Of a stretch of 64,000 nucleotides of DNA, positions 8,147 to 15,715 are shown piece by piece. Below the pieces are notes generated by a model. The model worked only from the letters and a program-made list of their open reading frames with translations, did not search any database and was not told the origin of the DNA. Numbering within the stretch: the stretch's first letter is position 1; every line of letters starts with the position of its first letter. A program made the position numbers and the translations under genes. The stretch is taken from assembly GCF_018408705.1 (NCBI RefSeq), contig NZ_AP023420.1, positions 2,542,001 through 2,606,000 on the forward strand. The letters are read 5' to 3'. Origin of the DNA: Pusillibacter faecalis (GTDB taxonomy: Bacteria > Bacillota > Clostridia > Oscillospirales > Oscillospiraceae).

Positions 8147-8269
8147 CGCTTTGGCTCCTTGATCTTGTGGTTGATGTTCTCTATATCGCCTGCCACAATT
8201 AACTTTCTTCGACATGGCATAAAAAAGACCAGTCAGCAGACTGGCCAGCAGTGGGAAACCTCCTTTCTG
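8141..8269 (-). promoter_or_regulatory. Second copy of the parB leader with a short downstream frame
   Basis: Positions 8,216-8,269 match 5,781-5,834 at about 87 percent, including GAAAGGAGG, the GCCAGTC-type hairpin and the U-tract. The frame through the hairpin reads LLASLLTGLFYA, against LASLRTGFFHA in the other copy, then continues as MSKKVNCGRRYREHQ to a stop at 8,141. No parB follows. It looks like a leader and gene start left by an older or recombined ICE end, so the defence cargo is bracketed by directly repeated leaders. Confidence 0.6.
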
Positions 8270-8396
8270 TTTGGGATATTGGAAAACGCCCCCACAGTCT
8301 TCTCGGACAGTGCAATTCTCAAAACGTAATTTTCTGTCGCTTTTTGCAATAGCGTATGATATAATAATAGCGCAAAATTAAATGGGAGGTGTATCT

Positions 8397-8867
8397 ATGA
8401 GCGTAATTAACGACTCCAAGGATTATTTTTATCTTGGATTACAAAATAAAAAGGAACAGATTGACCTGCTATGGCCAGGCGTTGAAAACCTTGAAAGCAC
8501 ACAGTTTTATGAGCTGTGCCAGAAGTATTCTGACATAGCGCTTAATGCAATCAAACAGAGAATTCCGGGGACTTGTGATGTGCAAGGTTGTTTCCAGTTT
8601 GCAGATATAGAGATTGCAAAGCGTGCAACAAAAGACTATGTTGTAGATCGGGAGATTGAAGATGTTGATACTCTTTTGTCTTTAATCCATGAGTTCCATT
8701 CGCACGCAGTTGCATGGGATGACAAGAGGACAACGAGCGGGAGAGTGCTACCCGAAAACTACAACTACCAATCTATCTATGGCGGACAATACTTTAATTT
8801 CAAAGAATTACCCGAGGATATTTGGGGGGACATTGCAACCGAAGTCAAAGAATATATCTGCGGATAA
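8397..8867 (+). CDS. Hypothetical protein
   Basis: 156 residues from the ATG at 8,397, chosen because GGGAGG lies at 8,384-8,389. A TATAAT at 8,360-8,365 is a likely -10. No domain was recognised. It is mildly acidic with no signal peptide or membrane helix, and the central region ends in HEFHSHAVAWDDKR. It is AT-rich, monocistronic and next to the ICE1/ICE2 junction, so it is cargo. It might belong with the HEPN/Mrr pair but is separated from it by the second leader copy. Confidence 0.6.
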   Translation: MSVINDSKDYFYLGLQNKKEQIDLLWPGVENLESTQFYELCQKYSDIALNAIKQRIPGTCDVQGCFQFADIEIAKRATKDYVVDREIEDVDTLLSLIHEFHSHAVAWDDKRTTSGRVLPENYNYQSIYGGQYFNFKELPEDIWGDIATEVKEYICG

Positions 8868-8920
8868 ATGGCCAATCATTCTTTGGGTAGGGTGTCCCGC
8901 GTATTGAAGCACTTATTTGA

Positions 8921-9012
<92 letters not shown>

Positions 9013-9042
9013 AACTTTGGTGTGCTGAGTATTCTTAGATGA

Positions 9043-9068
9043 CCTGCTTCATACGAAGCAGGTTTTTT
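9043..9068 (+). terminator. Intrinsic terminator
   Basis: Stem CCTGCTTC/GAAGCAGG followed by six T. It lies 31 bases after the tRNA-like CCA end and would end transcription from it or from the hypothetical gene. Confidence 0.8.
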
Positions 9069-9071
9069 CAT

Positions 9072-9100
9072 GCCTGTTCCCTTTTGGGAGCGGGCTTTTT
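9072..9100 (+). terminator. Second intrinsic terminator at the junction
   Basis: Ten-pair stem GCCTGTTCCC/GGGAGCGGGC followed by five T, just before the convergent recombinase stop codon. It probably separates ICE1-side transcription from ICE2. Confidence 0.65.
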
Positions 9101-9103
9101 GTT

Positions 9104-10708
9104 TTATGCGGCAATTGTCACAATGTCCAGCCCTTCACAGAACTGTGTAAAGTCAATGTTGAAATCAATGTGCAGCTTGTAGTCACGGTATACCTCTACC
9201 CGCTTTATCAAACAGCTCACGATCATTTTCTTTGCCTCTATGCTGGCTGTGTCATACATTTCTGCCCATGAGATGATGTCGTTATATTGCGTGTTCAGCG
9301 AGGCCATCACCGCTTGTCCTTCGTCATAGGCCGCTTGCGCTGCCTCCAAATTCTCTTGGAGCTCTCTGCATTTCGTTTCGGCTTCGGCAATTAGAGAGTT
9401 TAGCAGCTCTTTAGAAAAGCTACTCTCTCCACGGATGGTCTTGATGACTTCACCTTTCAGCGTTTCAAGGTCTGCGGCAGCTTTGACATACTCGGAGCGA
9501 ACACTATGGAGCAGGCTTTTCCGCTGCTCCATCTTCTCTTGGTAACGGGCACTGACAATCTCGCTTTTGGGAATTGCTTTCATGCGCTCAAAGATTTGGC
9601 GCACCAGCTTATCAATGATACCGTCAAGAATATGGGCGGTGTAACCCGTCTGCCCGTCACAGTCGGTTTGTTTGCGGGTTTTGCCATAGCAGATATACCG
9701 CACACGCTTCACCACCCGATTAGGGTCATCCTTGCAGGGATAAGCCTTTCCGTTGGTGGTGAGGGTCAGCCTCGACCCGCAATGCCCGCAATACACGTTT
9801 CCGGCCAAAAGCGAGTTACCCCGGGTATTCAGCGGGATATGGCGTTCCTGCTCGGCGCTGTTGGCCCGCGAAGTGCGGATATGTTGGGCGGCTTCAAACA
9901 GCTCCGGCGAAATGATTTGCAGATGGGGCAGCTCTTGGGAACGGCTTTCTCCGCACCGCAGAACGCCCGTATAGGTCAGATTGCAGACAATACCTCGGAT
10001 GCTGGCGTGGTGCCACATCTTGCCCGTTCTGGCCCGGTAGCCCTGTTTGTTCAAGTAGGTGGCAATCCGTTGAGCGCCGAAACCCTCATGTACATACTTG
10101 TCAAAGATGATACGCACCACGGCGGCCTCGGTTTCATTGACGACCAGATCATAAAGTTCATGCTTGCGCTTGTTGAAGCGCCCGCTTTTCACAAGGTCAT
10201 AACCGTATGGAGCAAGGCCGCCTTTGAAGCCACCACTCTCAACGAGCTGGCCCAATGCGGTTTTGGTACGGATAGAAGTCTTTTCGCTTTCGCCGTCAGC
10301 CTGCCAAAAGCGGATATAGTTTGTGAGCTTGTCCGTGTGGCTGTCGAAGCGCTGCTCCCCCTCTTGGGTACTCCATACCTCGATTCCGTTCTTTACAAAC
10401 CATTCTACTACAAAGGGCGTTTCGTCAGCGATACGCCCGATACGGTCAAACATAAACACCAGCAAAATATCAAACTTCTTCTGCTTTGCCAGTTCCTTGA
10501 TGATTTGCAGCTTGTCCCGGTTTTCAGCTCTTACCTTGTGGCCGGAAACGCCTTCCTCTTGTTCCTCATGGACAATCACCCAGCCCATCTTTTCGCAAAA
10601 GGCATGGCAAGCTTTCCGCTGCATGGGAATGTCGGCCTGGTTTTTATCGTTGTGGTCCACCTGCTTGTCGGTAGAAACACGGTATAATGTACAAACTCGA
10701 TTTTTCAT
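9104..10708 (-). CDS. Large serine recombinase, candidate ICE2 integrase
   Basis: 534 residues. Resolvase domain with the catalytic serine in YRVSTDKQ (S12), DRIGRIADETPF helix, a recombinase domain (GGLAPYGYDLV, NLTYTGVLRCGESRSQ), a zinc ribbon beginning CGHCGSRLTL, and a C-terminal coiled coil (about 400-470). It differs clearly from the TnpX-like enzymes of elements A-C. Its position at the ICE2 left end beside the tRNA-like junction makes it the likely ICE integrase/excisionase. The ATG follows AAAGGACGGGTCAACT. Confidence 0.93.
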   Translation of the reverse strand: MKNRVCTLYRVSTDKQVDHNDKNQADIPMQRKACHAFCEKMGWVIVHEEQEEGVSGHKVRAENRDKLQIIKELAKQKKFDILLVFMFDRIGRIADETPFVVEWFVKNGIEVWSTQEGEQRFDSHTDKLTNYIRFWQADGESEKTSIRTKTALGQLVESGGFKGGLAPYGYDLVKSGRFNKRKHELYDLVVNETEAAVVRIIFDKYVHEGFGAQRIATYLNKQGYRARTGKMWHHASIRGIVCNLTYTGVLRCGESRSQELPHLQIISPELFEAAQHIRTSRANSAEQERHIPLNTRGNSLLAGNVYCGHCGSRLTLTTNGKAYPCKDDPNRVVKRVRYICYGKTRKQTDCDGQTGYTAHILDGIIDKLVRQIFERMKAIPKSEIVSARYQEKMEQRKSLLHSVRSEYVKAAADLETLKGEVIKTIRGESSFSKELLNSLIAEAETKCRELQENLEAAQAAYDEGQAVMASLNTQYNDIISWAEMYDTASIEAKKMIVSCLIKRVEVYRDYKLHIDFNIDFTQFCEGLDIVTIAA

Positions 10709-10780
10709 AGTTGACCCGTCCTTTCATATTGTCAAAAGGGCAACATGAAGATGCGGATCAATACGCAATCTATGCAGTTT

Positions 10781-10993
10781 TCAAGGTACATGGTGTCTAT
10801 CACCATCTTTATTATACCGCTGTACAGGAGGGGCAGCAAGGATGCCTCCGGCTTGGAATTTATGTCCTCCCGCGATATAAGAGGACAGCAGGATTTGTTT
10901 CAGATGGCCGGAAATGGCCGTGTTTCTGGTTTCGGCAAAGGTGGCGGAAATCTCATACCCGTCCACCTTGAGCGTGGTGGCATTTCGTGGCAT
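10781..10993 (-). CDS. Small TnpW-like protein next to the recombinase
   Basis: Up to 70 residues, starting at the ATG behind GAGGAGGTAACGCT. The opening TTLKVDGYEISATFAETRN and following short helix (ISGHLKQILLSSY) resemble the small proteins at 41,554 and 30,394 in the pattern of a beta pair then a helix. By analogy with Tn4451 TnpW it belongs to the recombination module. A recombination directionality role is possible but unproven. Confidence 0.55.
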   Translation of the reverse strand: MPRNATTLKVDGYEISATFAETRNTAISGHLKQILLSSYIAGGHKFQAGGILAAPPVQRYNKDGDRHHVP

Positions 10994-11104
10994 AGCGTTA
11001 CCTCCTCAACGGAACGAAAAACAGTAAACTCCCATTTCCCCCTTGTCCTGTGGGGAAATGTCAAAAGACGGCACCCGCAGGTGCCGCCCTTTGAGCTTTC
11101 TCCA

Positions 11105-11127
11105 CTTCGGGCCGATGTGGCCCGAGG
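11105..11127. repeat. ICE2 palindrome at 11.1 kb
   Basis: CTTCGGGCC/GGCCCGAGG arms around GATGT. It begins at the base after the stop codon of the gene at 11,128-11,331 (minus strand). Confidence 0.9.
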
Positions 11128-11331
11128 TCAGTACGGACTGGAGTGGAACTTCTGTTTGGCGTCCTCCACACTGTTGAGATCAAAGACTTCATAAAGCTGT
11201 CCCACAACACGACGAATATCCTTCTTTGAAAAGCCGCAGTCCTCCATTGCCATGATAACATAGCCGCGGCAAGCGTCATTACTCCATTCATCCGGCTCAA
11301 AACCGGGAAACATCCCAAACGCATTTTCCAT
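11128..11331 (-). CDS. Small conserved ICE protein of unknown function
   Basis: 67 residues from the ATG behind AAAGGAGTTTCTT. It reads MENAFGMFPGFEPDEWSNDA and then a helical, charged C-terminus. No domain recognised. It is acidic and without membrane segments. A strong terminator ends only about 15 bases upstream of its start, so expression would depend on read-through or a local promoter. Confidence 0.6.
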   Translation of the reverse strand: MENAFGMFPGFEPDEWSNDACRGYVIMAMEDCGFSKKDIRRVVGQLYEVFDLNSVEDAKQKFHSSPY

Positions 11332-11345
11332 AAGAAACTCCTTTG

Positions 11346-11414
11346 AGAAAAAAGATGGGGAGCCCCGCCGGATTGGTTGGCCTATCATCAGACAGCATTG
11401 CCGGAGGGCTCCCC
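11346..11414 (-). terminator. Strong terminator between a structured leader and the gene at 11.1 kb
   Basis: Minus-strand stem GGGGAGCCC with a paired CCGG extension and its complement, loop of about 30 bases, then a U-rich tail (ATCTTTTTTC). It could end a ncRNA transcribed from about 11.75 kb or act as the off-state of a riboregulator for the downstream gene. Confidence 0.7.
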
Positions 11415-11765
11415 ACAGGTTTTTACTACATCACAGGCACATCGGACGGGCATAGGCTTTCTGCCCCATAGTATTTCAACTCTCCCCATTCTGATGGCAA
11501 GGCGTTCTCATTGCCTGCGACGGCTCACGGCTTGCAAGGCCGCTTCAACGCTCGGACTGTGACTAAACGCAAGTATCCGGGTTATGTACCTGTTCCGGTG
11601 GAGCCAGCCTTGCCCCACCTATGGCATGAGCCTGATCGCTCGCCCTGTTTTTATAGAGACTGTAATCTCCAAAACAGAGGTCATGGCGGGCCTGTCACAC
11701 AGCGCATTTCCCTTCGTATCCGGGTGCCTTTTTATTCAGTTTTCGATTTGCATGAGGGCTTGTCC
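11415..11765 (-). ncRNA. Candidate structured RNA or long leader, no gene seen
   Basis: About 350 bases with no convincing reading frame on either strand. On the minus strand it has several local inverted repeats (CCTTGCAAGCCGTGAGCC, GGGGCAGAAAGCCTATGCCC) and the repeated block CCCGGATAC, and it runs into a strong terminator. No known RNA class was recognised. It could instead be degraded coding DNA. Confidence 0.35.
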
Positions 11766-11768
11766 GAA

Positions 11769-11791
11769 CCTCGGGCCACCTTGACCCGAAG
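11769..11791. repeat. ICE2 palindrome at 11.8 kb
   Basis: CCTCGGGCC and GACCCGAAG arms, one mismatch, loop ACCTT. It lies 50 bases after the sigma-factor stop. Confidence 0.85.
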
Positions 11792-11841
11792 TGTTTTGCC
11801 TCTCATAAGCCATTTCATTTTTTGGCCTAAATCGGTACACC

Positions 11842-12264
11842 TCACAAAGATTTTTTCAAAATCTTTTCCAAGTGCCGCAGACCGCGCTCGATTGCCACAC
11901 GGACAACTTTCTCATGCACCCCTTCTGCTCGGGCAATATCCTGTTTCGTCATGCCAAGAATGAAGTGGGCGTAAATCCGTTTTGCCTGTTTGTCTGGCAA
12001 GCTGGCAATAGCAGCGTGAAGCTCCTGCATGGTAACTTTCCGTTCGTACAGCTCATGGGGCGAAAGTGCGACAAAGACAGCCTCATGCTCCAGCCCATCA
12101 TCCCGATCAAGGGAATAGTAGGCTTTATGGCGATATGTACGCAGCCGGTAGGCAGCCTCCTTGCGGTCAAATTCTTTGAACATTTCAGCAACTTCGTCCG
12201 ATACTTCCATGAAGCAATCCGATGTATAAAACGGGTAGTAGTCCCGCAGATTGATAATAGCCAT
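11842..12264 (-). CDS. Sigma-70-like transcription factor (conjugative element type)
   Basis: 140 residues from the ATG behind GGAGGTCAAT. It has the small ICE sigma pattern: YYPFYTSDCFMEVSDEVAEM, KAYYSLDRDDGLE, then the region-4 helix-turn-helix (LPDKQAKRIYAHFILGMTKQDIA). It probably activates ICE promoters. Homologues are at 46,663 and 47,135 in element B. It is flanked by two palindromes. Confidence 0.8.
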   Translation of the reverse strand: MAIINLRDYYPFYTSDCFMEVSDEVAEMFKEFDRKEAAYRLRTYRHKAYYSLDRDDGLEHEAVFVALSPHELYERKVTMQELHAAIASLPDKQAKRIYAHFILGMTKQDIARAEGVHEKVVRVAIERGLRHLEKILKKSL

Positions 12265-12337
12265 ATTGACCTCCGTTTCGGTTGGTGGTTGACGAGTGAC
12301 CGAAACGAAGGCGGCGGGGAGCGGCACCGGGGAATGA

Positions 12338-12360
12338 CCTCGGGCCAACATGGCCCGAAG
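12338..12360. repeat. ICE2 palindrome at 12.3 kb
   Basis: CCTCGGGCC/GGCCCGAAG arms around AACAT, upstream of the sigma-factor gene and next to a GC-rich hairpin. Confidence 0.9.
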
Positions 12361-12376
12361 CTGCCCCATAAGAACG

Positions 12377-12412
12377 CAAAAGCGCCCGGGCGGCACAAGG
12401 CCACTCGGGCGC
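12377..12412 (-). terminator. Weak terminator-like hairpin upstream of the sigma gene
   Basis: Minus-strand stem GCGCCCG/CGGGCGC followed by only four U. A matching hairpin with a better U-tract sits at 48,217-48,252 in element B. Confidence 0.4.
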
Positions 12413-12481
12413 ATGAAACGACATAACAGTTAAGGTTCCAACAAATTTCGCGTACATAGCCGGAATAACCCGGAGGCGGGG

Positions 12482-12538
12482 CTATGCTTTTTTTAGCTGG
12501 TGCAGGGTATGCGGACTACGAAAAAGTAAAACTGGCAT
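12482..12538 (-). other. Remnant small frame with a J-domain-like segment
   Basis: 18 codons from an ATG to TAG: MPVLLFRSPHTLHQLKKA. The LHQLKKA end matches the start of a J-like helix seen more fully at 48,278-48,385. Translation stops before the rest of the domain. It is probably a decayed copy. Confidence 0.35.
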
Positions 12539-12754
12539 GGCGGCATCCTCCTAATGCCGCCGATACCTTTGGTTTTGGACAAAAAGAATAGCGGCCTTGA
12601 TTATTCAAAGCCGCCGCTGGTCATATAGGCGTGTCAAAAGGGCTGCTGTACGACGGCTTTTTTTCTTTTGCCGTCGTCCGGCAGTATGCAAACATATAAA
12701 AAAGCCGACAACTGTAAGAGATCAAATGTCTCAAACAGCTATCGGCTCAGCGTC

Positions 12755-12940
12755 TTATGCGTCTGGCTCTTTAGCGATTGTTACCTGCAAATTATGAACA
12801 TGAATTATTGTCTCGCGTTTGCATTTCGGACAAAAGAGCGGGAAATTCTTTATGATTGTATCATATTGGATTTGGAGTCTGGTTTTACTAAAGCAAATCG
12901 GGCATAATAACCATTTCCTATTGGAACTTTTATTATTCAA
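12755..12940 (-). CDS. Cysteine-rich KTR-type zinc-ribbon protein, start displaced
   Basis: Two CxxC knuckles (CPICFSKTR and CPKCKRE) define a short zinc ribbon, as in the 48,628-48,813 copy. There, translation starts right before the first knuckle with MKIEW. Here that codon is AGG (R-K-W) and the only nearby start is TTG at 12,940, inside the end of the racemase gene. The racemase cargo probably replaced the original start. It may be silent or translated by coupling. Confidence 0.55.
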   Translation of the reverse strand: MNNKSSNRKWLLCPICFSKTRLQIQYDTIIKNFPLFCPKCKRETIIHVHNLQVTIAKEPDA

Positions 12941-13625
12941 GAGCTTGTAGTGCTGCTCTTTTCGCATGGATTAGCGTAGTATCGAAAAGGGGAACATCGG
13001 TGTCACTCTGCTTTACAAGAAGCCCGATTTCTGTACACCCTAAAATAATACCTTCCGCACCGTTTTTTGATAGTTCGGAAATGATTCTCAAATATTTATC
13101 CTTCGACTGCTTTGATACGACCCCCACGCATAATTCATCATAGATAATATGATTGACAGTCTCTATGTCGGAACAATTAGGAATCATAACATCTATGCCG
13201 TTAGATTTCAAAACGTCTTTGTAAAACTCTTGCTGCATCGTGTATTTTGTGCCCAACAGCCCCACTTTTTTTATATTGGATTTTTTTAATTCAATGGCTG
13301 TCATATCGGCAATATGTAAGATAGGTATGCTTATCTTTTTGCTGATTTCGGGTGCAACTTTGTGCATGGTATTCGTGCAAATCACGATGAAATCTGCGCC
13401 TGCACGTTCCAATGCTCTTGCAGCCTCAGTAAGAACATACGCGCTTTTATTCCATTCTCCACTTGATTGATATTTTTCAATTTCATCAAAATCGACACTA
13501 TATAAAATACATTTGGCAGAATGTAAGCCGCCAAGTTGCTGTTTAATCGTCTCGTTAATCACTTGATAGTATGTCACGGTGCTTTCCCAGCTCATACCAC
13601 CAATCAAACCTATTGTTTTCATCAT
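12933..13625 (-). CDS. Aspartate/glutamate racemase-family protein
   Basis: 230 residues with the family opening TIGLIGGMSWESTVTYY and both catalytic cysteine motifs (CTNTMHK and GCTEIGLL). Such enzymes interconvert L- and D-aspartate or glutamate without PLP. It is transcribed divergently from a MocR-type regulator whose promoter overlaps its own, so the regulator probably controls it. AT-rich cargo inserted in the KTR gene region. Confidence 0.88.
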   Translation of the reverse strand: MMKTIGLIGGMSWESTVTYYQVINETIKQQLGGLHSAKCILYSVDFDEIEKYQSSGEWNKSAYVLTEAARALERAGADFIVICTNTMHKVAPEISKKISIPILHIADMTAIELKKSNIKKVGLLGTKYTMQQEFYKDVLKSNGIDVMIPNCSDIETVNHIIYDELCVGVVSKQSKDKYLRIISELSKNGAEGIILGCTEIGLLVKQSDTDVPLFDTTLIHAKRAALQALE

Positions 13626-13641
13626 AAACCACCTCTGATGA

Positions 13642-13680
13642 CATTATATCATTGCCCTACTGTCAAGACAATGCTATAAT
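13642..13680. promoter_or_regulatory. Overlapping divergent promoters of the racemase and MocR regulator
   Basis: Plus strand: TTGCCC at 13,652, 17-base spacer, TATAAT at 13,675-13,680. Minus strand: TTGTCT at 13,671-13,666, 17-base spacer, TATAAT at 13,648-13,643. Each promoter occupies the other, so one bound regulator could control both genes. Confidence 0.7.
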
Positions 13681-13716
13681 TGTACGGATGACAATGTTTA
13701 TAAGGGAGACCCCGTT

Positions 13717-15093
13717 ATGCCAGTAAATTCTTTTGAAAATTATCCAATGAGTTGGAAACCTGTTATCTCTGATCGTAAGAGTGCCATTTACACACAACTT
13801 GCAGAGCAACTTGTGAAAGACATTCGTAATGGTTTATTAAAACCGGGTGATAAACTTCCACCGCAGCGGGAACTTGCCGATTATTTGGATCTGCATTTAA
13901 GTACTGTTACGCGAGCATACAAATTGTGCGAAGAGCGAGGGTTAATATGCGCAAAGGTCGGGCAAGGAACTTTTGTATCTTCTGATGTAAACACAAGTGA
14001 CACTTTGCTTTATGCGAATGAAGAATTAAATTTTGTTCAGTTGGGAACTGTACTTCCACCTTATAATGGAAATCAAAAAGTAATAGAATTTATAAAAAGT
14101 CTTTTGTCGCAACCAGACATCCAAGGCTTTTTGGAGTACCGATCTCCAACAGGCACTTATATTCAAAGAAAAAATTTCTCGGTATGGGCAAAAAAAATAG
14201 GCATAGATACCACATCGGAAAACATTTTGTTTGCAACCGGAGGACAAAATGCGATATGCGCAACCATTCTAGGATTATTTCATCCCGGAGATCGTATCGG
14301 AGTTAACGCTCTAAGTTTTTCCGGCTTAAAAGCTATTGCAAAAATGATTGGAGTTCAATTAGTACCATTACCAGAGAAGCAAGGACATATAGATCTGGAC
14401 ACCATCGAACAGTTTTGCGAAACAGAAAACTTAAAAGGCTTATATTTTATTCCCGATCATCATAATCCCACAACCTATACGATGAAATCCGATGAGCGAA
14501 AATTTATTGCAAACATTGCTGTAAAAAACAATCTTGTAATCATTGAGGACGCAATTAACCGTATGTTTGTTGGGCAAAACATTCCGCCTATTTTTTCATA
14601 CGCACCCAATAATACTATTTACATTTTCAGCACCTCAAAGTTTTTGTGTGCGGGTTTACGAGTTGCTTATATTATAGTGCCAAATCAATATCGTCAGTCG
14701 CTTGAAAATGCACTGTACAACATGAATCTTATGGTGTCTCCGTTTAATCTGGAAATTGTAAATCGTATATTTAGTTCTGTGTTATTGGAGGAATTGATTA
14801 CCGAGAAAAAGCAAGAGCTAATGGAACGGAATACAATAGTCAATTCAATTCTTCAAGGATACGATATTTTAGGCGAATCCACTTGTAATTTTCGATGGCT
14901 ATTTTTGCCCGACAAGTGGAATAGCCACGATTTTGAAATAGAGGCAAGAAAAAGAGGGGTACAAATTTTTTGCGCAGATCGTTTTGCAATAGGAAAAACT
15001 GTACCACCAAAGGCCATTAGATTGTCCATATCTTCGCCATCAAGCAGGGTTGAATTAGAAAATGGAATTACCATAATCAAATCATTACTATAA
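13717..15093 (+). CDS. MocR-type regulator (GntR helix-turn-helix fused to aminotransferase domain)
   Basis: 458 residues. The N-terminal winged helix spans about 20-90 (IYTQLAEQLVKDIRNGLL, then LPPQRELADYLDLHLSTVTRAYK). A fold-type I aminotransferase domain follows, with the probable PLP-lysine in STSKFLCAGLRVAY. MocR regulators sense PLP or an amino-acid adduct and control nearby amino-acid or PLP genes. Its divergent racemase partner suggests D-amino-acid sensing. The sensing ligand is inferred. Confidence 0.9.
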   Translation: MPVNSFENYPMSWKPVISDRKSAIYTQLAEQLVKDIRNGLLKPGDKLPPQRELADYLDLHLSTVTRAYKLCEERGLICAKVGQGTFVSSDVNTSDTLLYANEELNFVQLGTVLPPYNGNQKVIEFIKSLLSQPDIQGFLEYRSPTGTYIQRKNFSVWAKKIGIDTTSENILFATGGQNAICATILGLFHPGDRIGVNALSFSGLKAIAKMIGVQLVPLPEKQGHIDLDTIEQFCETENLKGLYFIPDHHNPTTYTMKSDERKFIANIAVKNNLVIIEDAINRMFVGQNIPPIFSYAPNNTIYIFSTSKFLCAGLRVAYIIVPNQYRQSLENALYNMNLMVSPFNLEIVNRIFSSVLLEELITEKKQELMERNTIVNSILQGYDILGESTCNFRWLFLPDKWNSHDFEIEARKRGVQIFCADRFAIGKTVPPKAIRLSISSPSSRVELENGITIIKSLL

Positions 15094-15181
15094 CTCCATA
15101 CAGGAAATAAAATAGCCCATGAAATCAAATTTCATTACATTCTCATAATCAGACCCGAAATGTACAATGATATAGGGTGAT

Positions 15182-15547
15182 ATGAGAATGAACCAAGACG
15201 AAAGAAGGTTTGACTTTCACGGGCTCGGGCTCGCTTTGAAACAAGCCAGAGAGGAAAAGGGCTGGACACAAGCCTATGTGGCGGAACTGGTCGGCAAGAC
15301 TGACCGCACCATTATGAACATTGAGAACAAAGGCCAGCACCCCAGCTTCAACCTGTTTTTCAAACTCGTCACTCTGTTCGACATTTCCGTAGATCAGTTT
15401 TTCTATACAGAAGGTCAGCGTGGAGAGAACAGTTGCAGAAAGCATATTGATGTGCTTTTGAGCTCGATGAATGAGAAAGAGCTTGTTGTTATGGAGGCCA
15501 CAGCCGAAGGGCTCAAGAAAGCCAGAGAAACGGAGGTTCAGGAGTAA
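15182..15547 (+). CDS. Xre-family helix-turn-helix regulator
   Basis: 121 residues. A Cro/CI-type helix-turn-helix lies at about 15-70 (LALKQAREEKGWTQAYVAELVGKTDRTIMNIE), followed by DISVDQFF. It resembles the regulator at 52,082 in element B in size and layout. Plus-strand and divergent from the relaxase region, it is a candidate repressor of ICE2 genes. A terminator overlaps its stop codon. Confidence 0.85.
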   Translation: MRMNQDERRFDFHGLGLALKQAREEKGWTQAYVAELVGKTDRTIMNIENKGQHPSFNLFFKLVTLFDISVDQFFYTEGQRGENSCRKHIDVLLSSMNEKELVVMEATAEGLKKARETEVQE

Positions 15548-15562
15548 GAGCCTCCGTTTTTT
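15530..15562 (+). terminator. Terminator overlapping the Xre regulator stop
   Basis: Stem ACGGAGG/CCTCCGT with a 14-base loop that holds the stop codon, followed by a T-tract. Confidence 0.75.
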
Positions 15563-15658
15563 CATGCCATTTTGAGGGTTGCCGCTAAGTGGCAAGCAAT
15601 GCCTCCGTGGCCACAAAGGCCCGGACGCTGCTTGTTGGGGCTCGCCCCAAACCCGTAT

Positions 15659-15681
15659 CTTCGGGCCAACATGGCCCGAAG
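15659..15681. repeat. ICE2 palindrome at 15.7 kb
   Basis: Perfect CTTCGGGCC/GGCCCGAAG arms around AACAT, 35 bases after the relaxase stop (minus strand). Confidence 0.9.
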
Positions 15682-15715
15682 TATTTGCGTCGCTTTGCTC
15701 CTTGTTTTCATAACC

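Noticed and set aside
9506..10687. A 393-codon plus-strand frame opposite the ICE2 recombinase
   Set aside because: The minus strand encodes a complete serine recombinase with catalytic motifs; the plus frame has no recognisable domain.
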